This document shows, piece by piece, positions 1 to 5,410 of a DNA stretch of 5,410 nucleotides. Every line of letters starts with the position of its first letter. Within the stretch, counting starts at the first letter, position 1. Origin of the DNA: Desulfovibrio sp. (GTDB lineage: Bacteria > Desulfobacterota > Desulfovibrionia > Desulfovibrionales > Desulfovibrionaceae). Where the stretch lies: assembly GCA_031275955.1 (NCBI GenBank), contig JAISNZ010000125.1, forward strand, positions 1 to 5,410, given 5' to 3'. Under the pieces are notes generated by a model. That model worked only from the letters and a program-made list of their open reading frames with translations, did not search any database and was not told the origin of the DNA. The position numbers and the translations under genes are program-made.

Positions 1-1633
1 CATAATTGGCGGCCAGGACGTGCTTGAGCAGGGAAGATGCGCCGGGCGCGGCCCAGAGCCAGGGCACGGCGCAGAGGAGGGCCAGCAGCCAGGCCGCGGG
101 CCGGGACAGGGCCTCGGCAACGGCTCGGCGGACCGGCGTCTTTTTTCCGGGAAAGAGGCGCCCGGCCAGGGTGTCCAGAAGCCCGGCCAGGGCGTTGCCC
201 AGAATAAGGGCGTTGATCAGGGCGAAGAGGAACATGAACAGGAGGATGGCGAGGCGGGCATAGCCGGCGACGGCCATGCACAGGGAGCCAAGGCCCAGGT
301 ACAGGGCGCAGCCGTGGGAAAACCGCTCCAGGAGGGGCAGGGAGGATCGCGCCGCCCGGACGGGCCGGTTCAGGCGGAAGAGGGCGAAGAGGAAAAGGAT
401 CATCGCCGCTCCCCACAGGATTCCCAGGATGCGCGTGGGCAGATCGGAGAAGAGCGCGAACATGCCGAAGGCGGCCGGGGCATAGAGGGGGGCCAGGGGA
501 GAGGGTCTCTTTTTCAGGGAGGGCAGGACGGCGAGGCGCAGCCGCCAGCTCATGGAGGCGATGCCGGCGACAAGGAGGAGCGATCCCAGGAAGACAAAGC
601 CGAAGTAGATGCCGCCGGACCTGTTGCCCGCGGCCGCCAGCGCGGAGATTCCCAGGCCCGTCAGGACCCAGGATCTGCGGATGGCCTGGGCGCAGGCCTT
701 GCGCCAGTGTTCCGGCAGGCGCCTTGCCCCGCGCCCGCCAAGCCAGCCGAGGAGGGTCATGCCGCAGGCCGCGACCAGGAAGGCGCGCAGGGATCTCAGC
801 CAGTCAGCGGGGCTTTGCGGGTAGGCGAAACTCAGACGCCCTTTCAGGGCGGCGCCCCAATCCGCCAGGAGGGCCGGGGCGGAGAGCAGGGCGTCCCAGG
901 TGGTTTCGGAAGGGGTCAGGTAATAGGCTTCCCAAATCCCCGTCAGGCTGCCGCTCAGGTCGGCAATGGTCCCCCCCATCCTGTCCAGGGCCGTTTCAGC
1001 CGGCAGGAGCAGGCGCTTCAGGCGGGCGGAAGCGCTCTTCAGGCGCTGCTCCGCCTCGGCCAGGGCGCGCAGGTAGGTCTTCAGGGCCTGGTTCTCTCTG
1101 CCGGAATCCTGCTGGAGATTCACCCCCTCCGCCGCGCTTTCCCTGAGCAGGGCCTCAAGGTCCGCCCTGGCCCCGGCGACGCTTTCCAGACGGCTGTCCA
1201 AAGTGGATACAAGGCTCCGCAGGGGGGCGACGGCCGTCTCCAGTTCTCCGCGCAGACCCCGCATCTGCAGGACCACGGTCGTCTGTTCGTCGGGATGCCC
1301 GCGCGAGGCCTGGAAAATGCCGGAAAGCCTGGCAAAGCGGGAGCGGACGGTCTGCAGCCCGACCGCCAGGGGAGCGGCCAGAGTCTCGCCCCTGGCCTGC
1401 AGGGAGACGGCTTCCTCCGTCATGGCGGTCAGATCGTCGGCCCTGGCGGCCCAGAACAGGGTCAGGCTCTCCTCCGCCCCCGGAACGGCGGGCGGGGCGG
1501 GCTCGGCCGCGCCGGCCCGGAGGGGAGAGGAAAGAAGGACGCAGAACAGAAAAACAAGCGGCAGGACCGGAAAGAACAGCGCCGGCCCGGGCCTTGAAGA
1601 GTTCGGAAAAAAGAAAAAAGGACGGGAGGACAT
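1..1633 (-). CDS. Large MscS-type mechanosensitive channel, N-terminal part (runs off left edge)
   Basis: I translated 544 codons from the ATG at 1633-1631 down to base 2 without meeting a stop, so the C-terminus lies outside the window. Residues about 18-43 look like a signal peptide (hydrophobic LFFPVLPLVFLFCVLLSS, then small residues with cleavage near AGAA/E). Residues 50-280 are soluble, Leu/Ala/Glu/Arg-rich and probably coiled coil, so likely periplasmic. From residue 285 on there are roughly eight or more hydrophobic helices (for example 285-300, 322-338, 343-360, 383-396, 403-419, 442-482, 511-530). Signal peptide, coiled-coil periplasmic domain and many helices in this order match the MscK/MscM and DUF3772-type members of the MscS family, which open under membrane tension and release solutes during osmotic downshock. 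The diagnostic MscS pore helix and beta domain would lie beyond the left edge, so the family call is inference; a multi-pass membrane protein is near certain. The start is fixed by AAGGAG four bases upstream. Confidence 0.68.
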   Translation of the reverse strand, partial: MSSRPFFFFPNSSRPGPALFFPVLPLVFLFCVLLSSPLRAGAAEPAPPAVPGAEESLTLFWAARADDLTAMTEEAVSLQARGETLAAPLAVGLQTVRSRFARLSGIFQASRGHPDEQTTVVLQMRGLRGELETAVAPLRSLVSTLDSRLESVAGARADLEALLRESAAEGVNLQQDSGRENQALKTYLRALAEAEQRLKSASARLKRLLLPAETALDRMGGTIADLSGSLTGIWEAYYLTPSETTWDALLSAPALLADWGAALKGRLSFAYPQSPADWLRSLRAFLVAACGMTLLGWLGGRGARRLPEHWRKACAQAIRRSWVLTGLGISALAAAGNRSGGIYFGFVFLGSLLLVAGIASMSWRLRLAVLPSLKKRPSPLAPLYAPAAFGMFALFSDLPTRILGILWGAAMILFLFALFRLNRPVRAARSSLPLLERFSHGCALYLGLGSLCMAVAGYARLAILLFMFLFALINALILGNALAGLLDTLAGRLFPGKKTPVRRAVAEALSRPAAWLLALLCAVPWLWAAPGASSLLKHVLAANY

Positions 1634-1637
1634 GCTT

Positions 1638-1643
1638 CTCCTT
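1638..1643 (-). promoter_or_regulatory. Ribosome binding site of the channel gene
   Basis: On the minus strand AAGGAG lies four bases upstream of the ATG at 1633. This strong Shine-Dalgarno sequence decides the start. Its first two bases are also the end of the outer arm of the inverted repeat at 1642-1700, so RNA folding could affect its accessibility. Confidence 0.75.
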
Positions 1644-1700
1644 GGGGAAAGGCTGCTGTATTTTTGAGGGGCGTTGCCCCCCTCAAAAGAAGTTCCCCAA
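1642..1700. repeat. Nested inverted repeat in the divergent intergenic region
   Basis: The outer arms are TTGGGGAA (1642-1649) and TTCCCCAA (1693-1700), a perfect 8-bp match. The inner arms are TTTTGAGGGG (1662-1671) and CCCCTCAAAA (1679-1688), a perfect 10-bp match around a 7-base loop. It falls in the 5' leader of the minus-strand channel gene, where the 3' outer arm runs into the Shine-Dalgarno sequence. It lies upstream of the predicted start of the rightward helicase transcript. It lacks a clean U-tract on either strand, so it is not a standard terminator. It may be a translation-controlling leader hairpin or a copy of a dispersed intergenic palindrome. Confidence 0.7.
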
Positions 1701-1772
1701 ATTTTCCCGGATGCGCCGGTCCCGGAACGGTCCTTTCGGAATAATCCAGAAAAGGGAAAAAGGCCACCGGGC

Positions 1773-1801
1773 TTGCGGCTTTCGGACGGAAAATCTATAC
1801 T
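1773..1801 (+). promoter_or_regulatory. Predicted sigma70-type promoter of the helicase-nuclease gene
   Basis: The -35 candidate is TTGCGG (1773-1778, three of six consensus bases) and the -10 is TATACT (1796-1801, five of six), with an ideal 17-base spacer. Transcription would start near 1808 and give a leader of about 47 bases before the ATG at 1855. This supports the 1855 start over a longer reading frame beginning inside the divergent gene. I saw no equally convincing promoter for the minus-strand gene; an AT-rich patch around 1740-1765 is the only weak candidate. Confidence 0.5.
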
Positions 1802-1814
1802 TTTGCCTGTTTTT

Positions 1815-1828
1815 TCCCTCCGGAGGGA
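1815..1828. promoter_or_regulatory. 14-bp perfect palindrome near the transcription start, possible operator
   Basis: TCCCTCCGGAGGGA reads the same on both strands. It begins about seven bases after the predicted transcription start of the helicase-nuclease gene, a position typical of a repressor site or a short leader hairpin. No known operator was recognised in it. Its 10-base core CCTCCGGAGG also occurs at 2407-2416 and 4405-4414 inside the gene. Confidence 0.35.
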
Positions 1829-1841
1829 TCTTGCGGCGGGC

Positions 1842-1848
1842 AGAGAGG
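1842..1848 (+). promoter_or_regulatory. Ribosome binding site of the helicase-nuclease gene
   Basis: AGAGAGG ends six bases before the ATG at 1855. It is a moderate Shine-Dalgarno match at good spacing and the only one serving an in-frame ATG between the promoter and the conserved helicase domain, so it decides the start. Confidence 0.6.
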
Positions 1849-1854
1849 ACAAAG

Positions 1855-4800
1855 ATGACGGCACAACAGCGCCAAAGGCGTCCGGAAGGCCGCCCCGGCG
1901 GCGTTGCGGACGCCTCCCCTTCCGGCGGCGTCTCCGGGGCGGCTCAGGGCGGCATCGTCTCCTATATCGCCGCCCTCAGGAAATCGGAGAGTCTGGGGCC
2001 GCAAATCACCGCCCACACCATCCTGCCCTCCAGAGAGGCCGCCTACGCCGAAACCACGCGGCCCTGGTCCAGGGCCGCGCGCGAAGTTCTGGAAACCCTT
2101 TCCATCCCCGCCCTGTACAGCCACCAGGCAAAGGCCGTGGACGCCCTGCGGGCGGGGGAGAACATCGTGGTGGCGACCCCCACGGCCAGCGGCAAAAGCC
2201 TCATTTACGCCCTGCCCGTTCTGGAGCGCTTCCTTCAGGACCCGGACGCCCGCTCCCTTTTTCTCTTTCCCCTGAAAGCCCTGGCCCGGGATCAACTGGC
2301 CTCCTTCGCGGCCATGACCGCGCATTGGCCGCAGGCCGCGCGGCCCCGGGCGATGGTCTACGACGGCGACACCCCCTCCGGGGAGCGGCGCAAAATCCGG
2401 GAACGTCCTCCGGAGGTCCTGTTCACCAATCCGGAAATGCTCCACCTCGCCCTTCTGCCTCATCATCATCTCTGGGCCGGCCTCTTTGCCGGCCTGTCCC
2501 TGGTGGTGGTGGACGAGGCCCACGTCTACCGGGGCGTGCTCGGTTCGCACATGGCCCAGGTTTTCCGGCGGCTTCTGCGCATCGCCTCCCTGTACGGCTC
2601 CTCCCCCAGCCTGGTTTTCTGCTCGGCCACCGTGGGCAACCCGGTGGAGCTGGTCCGCCTGCTCACGGGAAAGGAGCCTGTTCCCATTCTGGATAGCGGC
2701 GCCCCCCAGGGCAGGCGGCATTACATCTTCATGAATCCCCTGACGGAAAGCCCCTCCACTCTGGCCATCAAACTGCTGAAATCCGCCCTGGCGCGCCGTC
2801 TGCGCACCATCGTCTACTGCCAGTCGCGGCGCATGACCGAACTCATCAGCCTCTGGGCCTCGGAGCAATCCGGTCCCCTCGCGCGGCGCGTCAGCGCCTA
2901 CCGGGCGGGTTTTCTGCCCGAGGAACGGCGGGATATCGAGGCGCGCATGGCCTCGGGCGAGCTGCTTGCCGTCATCTCCACCAGCGCCCTGGAACTGGGC
3001 ATCGACATCGGTTCCCTGGATCTCTGCCTCCTGGTGGGATACCCGGGCACGGTCATGGCCACCTTGCAGCGGGGGGGACGCGTGGGGCGGAACAGCCAGG
3101 AGTCGGCCGTGATCCTCATCGCCCAGGAAGACGCCCTGGACCAGTACATCGTCCGCCATGCCGACGATTTTTTCTCCCGCCCCCCGGAGACGGCCGTCCT
3201 CAACCCGGAAAACCCCGTCATCCTGGAGCGGCACCTGGAATGCGCGGCCGCGGAACTCGCCCTGCGTCCTTCCCGCTTCCCCGATTCTTCCTGGCTGACC
3301 CCGGCGGCCCTGCGCTGCGCGGACAGGCTGGAACAGCAGGGCCTCCTGCTGCGCTCCGCCGACGGCGAAGAACTCCTGGCCGCGCGCAAGCGCCCCCAGC
3401 GGCATATTTCCCTGCGCGGCTCGGGACGCATGGTCAGCATTGAGGACGGGCAGGGACGGATCATCGGCTTTGTGGACGGCGTCCGCTCGCTGCGCGAAGC
3501 CCATCCGGGGGCCATGTACCTGCACCTGGGCCGGAATTTCGAAGTGACGGAACTGGATCTCCCAGCCGGACGCGCCCTGGCCCGCCCCTGCGCCCCTTCC
3601 TGGTATACCCGGCCCCGGGGCCACAAGGAAACTGACATCCTCAGCCTGGACGCCCGCGCCGAGGTCTCGGGCCTGGCCCTGCAGCGGGGACGCCTGCGCA
3701 TCACCGACACGGTGAGCGGATATGAAAAAAGGGCCGTCAGGAACGGGCAGCTCCTGGGCATCGTTTCCCTGGATCTGCCGCCTCTGATTTTTGAGACGGA
3801 AGGACTCTGGTTTCAGGTGCCCCGGCATATCCAGGAGCGCCTGGAGAGGGCGCGGCTGCATTTCATGGGCTCCATCCACGCCCTGGAGCACGCCGCCATC
3901 GGTATTCTGCCCCTGCTGGTCATGTCGGACAGAAACGATTTCGGCGGCATCTCCACGCCCATGCATCCGCAAACCGGGCGTCCCACGGTCTTCGTCTACG
4001 ACGGCATGCCCGGCGGGGCGGGCCTGACGCGGGCGGCCTTCGCCCGGGCGCGGGAACTCCTTGTCCACGTCCTGCGGGTCATGGCCGACTGTCCCTGCGA
4101 ACTGGGCTGCCCGTCCTGCGTGCATTCGCCCAAATGCGGCTCCGGAAACCGGCCCATTGACAAGGAAGGAGCCCTTTTCCTGCTGCGGGCCCTGCTGGAG
4201 GAGACCCCGGAAAACCGGGAGGCGGCCGCGCGGATCCAGAGTTCCCCGCCCGGCGGCCTGGAGGGAGCGGAAGGGAAAGAAAGCCCCCTTCCCCCGCCCG
4301 GCGGCCTGGCGGAAGGGGAATGGGCCCCCCCCACCTTTTCCCCGCCCGGCGGCCTGGCGGAAGGGGAAAGGAAAGAAATTCCGGCTCCTGCGGCAGGCTT
4401 TCCGCCTCCGGAGGTCATCCCTCCGGGAGAACCTTCCGGGACCCGCCCGGCCTCTTCCCGGCCGGGGGGCAAAAGGACGGACTTCGTCGTTCTGGACGTT
4501 GAGACGCGCTTCTCCGCCGCCGAGGCGGGCGGCTGGCACCGGGCGGACCGCATGGGCGTCAGCGTGGCCGTGCTCTACGATTCGCGCGGCGACGCCTTTA
4601 CCGCCTACACCCAGGACAGGATTCCCGATCTGGCCCGAACCCTCGCCTCGGCCCCCCTGGTGGTGGGCTTCAACGTGCTGCGCTTTGACTACGCGGTTCT
4701 CGCCCCCCACGCCCCCGGCTTCGCCTTCCGTTCCCTGCCCACCCTGGATCTGCTGGCGGAGGTCCGGGAACAGCTTTCCTACCGCCTGTCCCTGGACACC

Positions 4801-5070
4801 CTGGCCAGGGCCACCCTGGGCGCGGCCAAAAGCGCCGACGGACTCCAGGCCCTGATCTGGTGGAAGGAACAGCGCCTGGAGGCCATTGAGGAATATTGCC
4901 GCCGGGACGTGATCCTGACCCGCGATCTCTACCTCTTCGGCCGGGACAACGGCTATCTGCTCTTCCTCAACAAGGCCGGCAAGATGGCGCGGGTGCGCGC
5001 CTCCTGGGGAGGCCCGCCCGGTCCGGGGGAAAAAAAAGCGCCGGGACAAACGGTCCTGGCAAAGGTCTGA
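1855..5070 (+). CDS. MrfA-type DEAH helicase fused to MrfB-type DEDDy exonuclease (1071 aa)
   Basis: This is a predicted cytoplasmic DNA-repair enzyme with two catalytic parts. The helicase part has Walker A ATPTASGKS (107-115), motif Ia FPLKALARDQ (138-147), DEAH (220-223), SAT (257-259), IVYCQSRR (319-326), STSALELGIDIG (375-386) and QRGGRVGR (405-412). A winged-helix-like region and a DUF1998 region follow, with DGMPGGAG (716-723) and cysteines C748, C752, C755 and C761, spaced as in Bacillus subtilis MrfA and yeast Hrq1. The reading frame then continues through a Pro/Gly linker (about 785-873) into an RNase H-like exonuclease: D881 and E883 (LDVET), D945 (GFNVLRFDY), and Y1014 with D1018 (YCRRD), a complete DEDDy set. 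In B. subtilis MrfA (about 750 aa) and MrfB are separate partners in mitomycin C repair; the fusion suggests unwinding coupled to 3'-5' degradation. No TPR region follows the nuclease. Residues 1-35 are low-complexity and unconserved in appearance. Domain assignment is firm; the repair role is inferred by homology. Confidence 0.9.
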   Translation: MTAQQRQRRPEGRPGGVADASPSGGVSGAAQGGIVSYIAALRKSESLGPQITAHTILPSREAAYAETTRPWSRAAREVLETLSIPALYSHQAKAVDALRAGENIVVATPTASGKSLIYALPVLERFLQDPDARSLFLFPLKALARDQLASFAAMTAHWPQAARPRAMVYDGDTPSGERRKIRERPPEVLFTNPEMLHLALLPHHHLWAGLFAGLSLVVVDEAHVYRGVLGSHMAQVFRRLLRIASLYGSSPSLVFCSATVGNPVELVRLLTGKEPVPILDSGAPQGRRHYIFMNPLTESPSTLAIKLLKSALARRLRTIVYCQSRRMTELISLWASEQSGPLARRVSAYRAGFLPEERRDIEARMASGELLAVISTSALELGIDIGSLDLCLLVGYPGTVMATLQRGGRVGRNSQESAVILIAQEDALDQYIVRHADDFFSRPPETAVLNPENPVILERHLECAAAELALRPSRFPDSSWLTPAALRCADRLEQQGLLLRSADGEELLAARKRPQRHISLRGSGRMVSIEDGQGRIIGFVDGVRSLREAHPGAMYLHLGRNFEVTELDLPAGRALARPCAPSWYTRPRGHKETDILSLDARAEVSGLALQRGRLRITDTVSGYEKRAVRNGQLLGIVSLDLPPLIFETEGLWFQVPRHIQERLERARLHFMGSIHALEHAAIGILPLLVMSDRNDFGGISTPMHPQTGRPTVFVYDGMPGGAGLTRAAFARARELLVHVLRVMADCPCELGCPSCVHSPKCGSGNRPIDKEGALFLLRALLEETPENREAAARIQSSPPGGLEGAEGKESPLPPPGGLAEGEWAPPTFSPPGGLAEGERKEIPAPAAGFPPPEVIPPGEPSGTRPASSRPGGKRTDFVVLDVETRFSAAEAGGWHRADRMGVSVAVLYDSRGDAFTAYTQDRIPDLARTLASAPLVVGFNVLRFDYAVLAPHAPGFAFRSLPTLDLLAEVREQLSYRLSLDTLARATLGAAKSADGLQALIWWKEQRLEAIEEYCRRDVILTRDLYLFGRDNGYLLFLNKAGKMARVRASWGGPPGPGEKKAPGQTVLAKV
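4244..4387 (+). repeat. 48-base tandem repeat, three copies, in the interdomain linker
   Basis: Three units start at 4244, 4292 and 4340, exactly 48 bases (16 codons) apart, so copy-number change would keep the frame. All begin with CCCCGCCCGGCGGCCTG. Units two and three are identical over their first 29 bases (4292-4320 and 4340-4368), while unit one diverges after 17. The encoded peptide is PPGGL followed by an acidic stretch (EGAEGKE, AEGEWAP, AEGERKE). It sits between the helicase cysteine cluster and the exonuclease and is probably a flexible, disordered spacer. Confidence 0.85.
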
Positions 5071-5080
5071 TTCGAATTTC

Positions 5081-5112
5081 AAATCAAAACCACGTCCCTG
5101 TGGTTTTGGTTT
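5081..5112. terminator. Hairpin after the helicase-nuclease gene, probable terminator
   Basis: The arms AAATCAAAACCAC (5081-5093) and GTGGTTTTGGTTT (5100-5112) pair over 13 bp with one G-U wobble around the six-base loop GTCCCT. It begins 11 bases after the stop codon. The core stem CCAC/GTGG is followed by TTTTGGTTT, so it can act as a short intrinsic terminator, and symmetry would let it work on either strand. The stem is AT-rich and the U-tract is interrupted, so its strength is uncertain. Confidence 0.55.
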
Positions 5113-5144
5113 GGAGGCCGCGGCGGGAACGTGGCCTTGCCGCT

Positions 5145-5163
5145 CGAAATGCTGCGCATTTCG
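5145..5163. repeat. Short perfect hairpin in the 3' intergenic region
   Basis: CGAAATGC (5145-5152) and GCATTTCG (5156-5163) form a perfect 8-bp stem with a three-base loop. There is no T-run after it, so it is not an obvious terminator. It lies between the probable terminator and the next gene, in a 228-base stretch (5071-5298) where I see no coding sequence and no clear promoter. Confidence 0.4.
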
Positions 5164-5288
5164 CCGTCAAAGGGCAATCTCAACCCGAAATCGCCGCAAA
5201 CCCGCCGTTCCGGTCTTGAATGCCGCGCGCAATTGTGTTATCCGCCACCGTTACCGCAATTCCTTTTCCCTCAGACCTTTTACTCCCC

Positions 5289-5293
5289 GAGGT
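5289..5293 (+). promoter_or_regulatory. Ribosome binding site of the FadL-family gene
   Basis: GAGGT lies five bases upstream of the ATG at 5299 and supports this start, which places a normal signal peptide at the N-terminus. Confidence 0.6.
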
Positions 5294-5298
5294 GCCGG

Positions 5299-5410
5299 AT
5301 GCTCAGGTTCTGTTTGCGGCTCGCCGCGGCGCTGTCCTTCTGTCTCACGGCCGGAACGGCTCTGGCGGAAGGCTTCGCCCTGTATGAGTACAGCGCGCGG
5401 GGCGTGGCCC
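5299..5410 (+). CDS. FadL/OmpP1/TodX family outer-membrane transporter, N-terminal 37 codons (runs off right edge)
   Basis: The visible protein starts MLRFCLRLAAALSFCLTAG and continues TALAEGFALYEYSARGVA. Residues 1-23 are a classical Sec signal peptide: Arg residues, a hydrophobic core, then ALA before E24, the likely signal peptidase I site. The mature N-terminus GFALYEYSARGVA closely matches the N-terminal plug motif of FadL-type beta-barrels, where a G-F/A-x-E-x-SARG-x-A pattern is usual. These porins carry long-chain fatty acids or other hydrophobic compounds across the outer membrane. The barrel lies outside the window, so substrate and completeness cannot be judged. The gene is 228 bases after the helicase-nuclease gene, behind a probable terminator, and is probably its own transcription unit. 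Confidence 0.75.
   Translation, partial: MLRFCLRLAAALSFCLTAGTALAEGFALYEYSARGVA

Noticed and set aside
20..1597. Long plus-strand open frame (525 codons) opposite the channel gene
   Set aside because: Its product is a low-complexity Gly/Gln/Arg/Ala string with no domain. The minus strand in this region encodes a coherent signal peptide and membrane helices with a strong ribosome binding site, so this frame is an antisense shadow caused by GC-rich codon bias.
1462..1767. Minus-strand 101-codon frame covering the channel gene's start region
   Set aside because: It is out of frame with the channel gene, has no good ribosome binding site, and becomes Pro/Arg-rich as shadow frames do.
1594..1854. 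N-terminal extension of the helicase frame to an ATG at 1594
   Set aside because: It would overlap the start of the divergent channel gene and read through the inverted repeat and the predicted promoter. The peptide looks like translated noncoding DNA, and the ATG at 1855 has a proper ribosome binding site.
4244..4387. Possible CRISPR-like array
   Set aside because: Only three units, directly tandem with no unique spacers of constant size between identical repeats, and in frame inside a protein-coding linker.
1795..5082. Minus-strand open frame of 1095 codons antisense to the whole helicase-nuclease gene
   Set aside because: Strikingly long, but its composition (Gly, Gln, Arg, His, no recognisable motif) is what a GC-rich coding gene gives in an antisense frame. 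The sense frame has every helicase and nuclease motif.
4896..5219. Plus-strand 107-codon frame crossing the 3' end of the helicase-nuclease gene
   Set aside because: It lies mostly inside the nuclease domain in another frame and then crosses the terminator hairpin; no start signal or recognisable motif.
5216..5243. TTGAAT and TTATCC as a promoter for the porin gene
   Set aside because: The -10 match is poor and the spacer is 16 bases; too weak to list as a feature.

Overview
The window is GC-rich (roughly two thirds G+C by eye) and gene-dense. It reads as chromosomal DNA of a Gram-negative bacterium: one end holds the signal peptide and N-terminal plug motif of an outer-membrane FadL-type porin, the other an inner-membrane channel with a large periplasmic N-terminus. 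The style of the genes and of the GC-rich intergenic inverted repeats suggests a Desulfovibrionaceae-like deltaproteobacterium. That placement is an impression from family resemblance, not a measured result.

Layout. Bases 1-1633 hold the first 544 codons of a minus-strand gene that runs off the left edge: signal peptide, coiled-coil-rich periplasmic domain, then many membrane helices, as in large MscS-type mechanosensitive channels. A 221-base divergent intergenic region (1634-1854) follows. It carries a nested inverted repeat touching the ribosome binding site of the channel gene, a good sigma70-type promoter for the rightward gene, and a 14-base perfect palindrome just downstream of the predicted transcription start. 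Bases 1855-5070 hold one 1071-codon gene. Residues 1 to about 780 are a complete superfamily 2 DEAH helicase of the MrfA (YprA)/Hrq1 type with its four-cysteine signature. Residues about 875-1045 are a DEDDy 3'-5' exonuclease domain of the MrfB (YprB) type. The two are joined by a Pro/Gly-rich linker encoded partly by a 48-base tandem repeat. A 228-base intergenic region (5071-5298) holds two hairpins, the first a plausible terminator. A FadL/OmpP1/TodX family gene then starts at 5299 and runs off the right edge.

How they work together. The central gene is the main interest. In Bacillus subtilis the helicase MrfA and exonuclease MrfB are separate proteins acting in one pathway that repairs mitomycin C damage; here both activities lie on one polypeptide. 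The flanking channel and porin genes are envelope functions with no obvious link to DNA repair. Each gene appears to be its own transcription unit, with the helicase-nuclease and the channel divergently transcribed.
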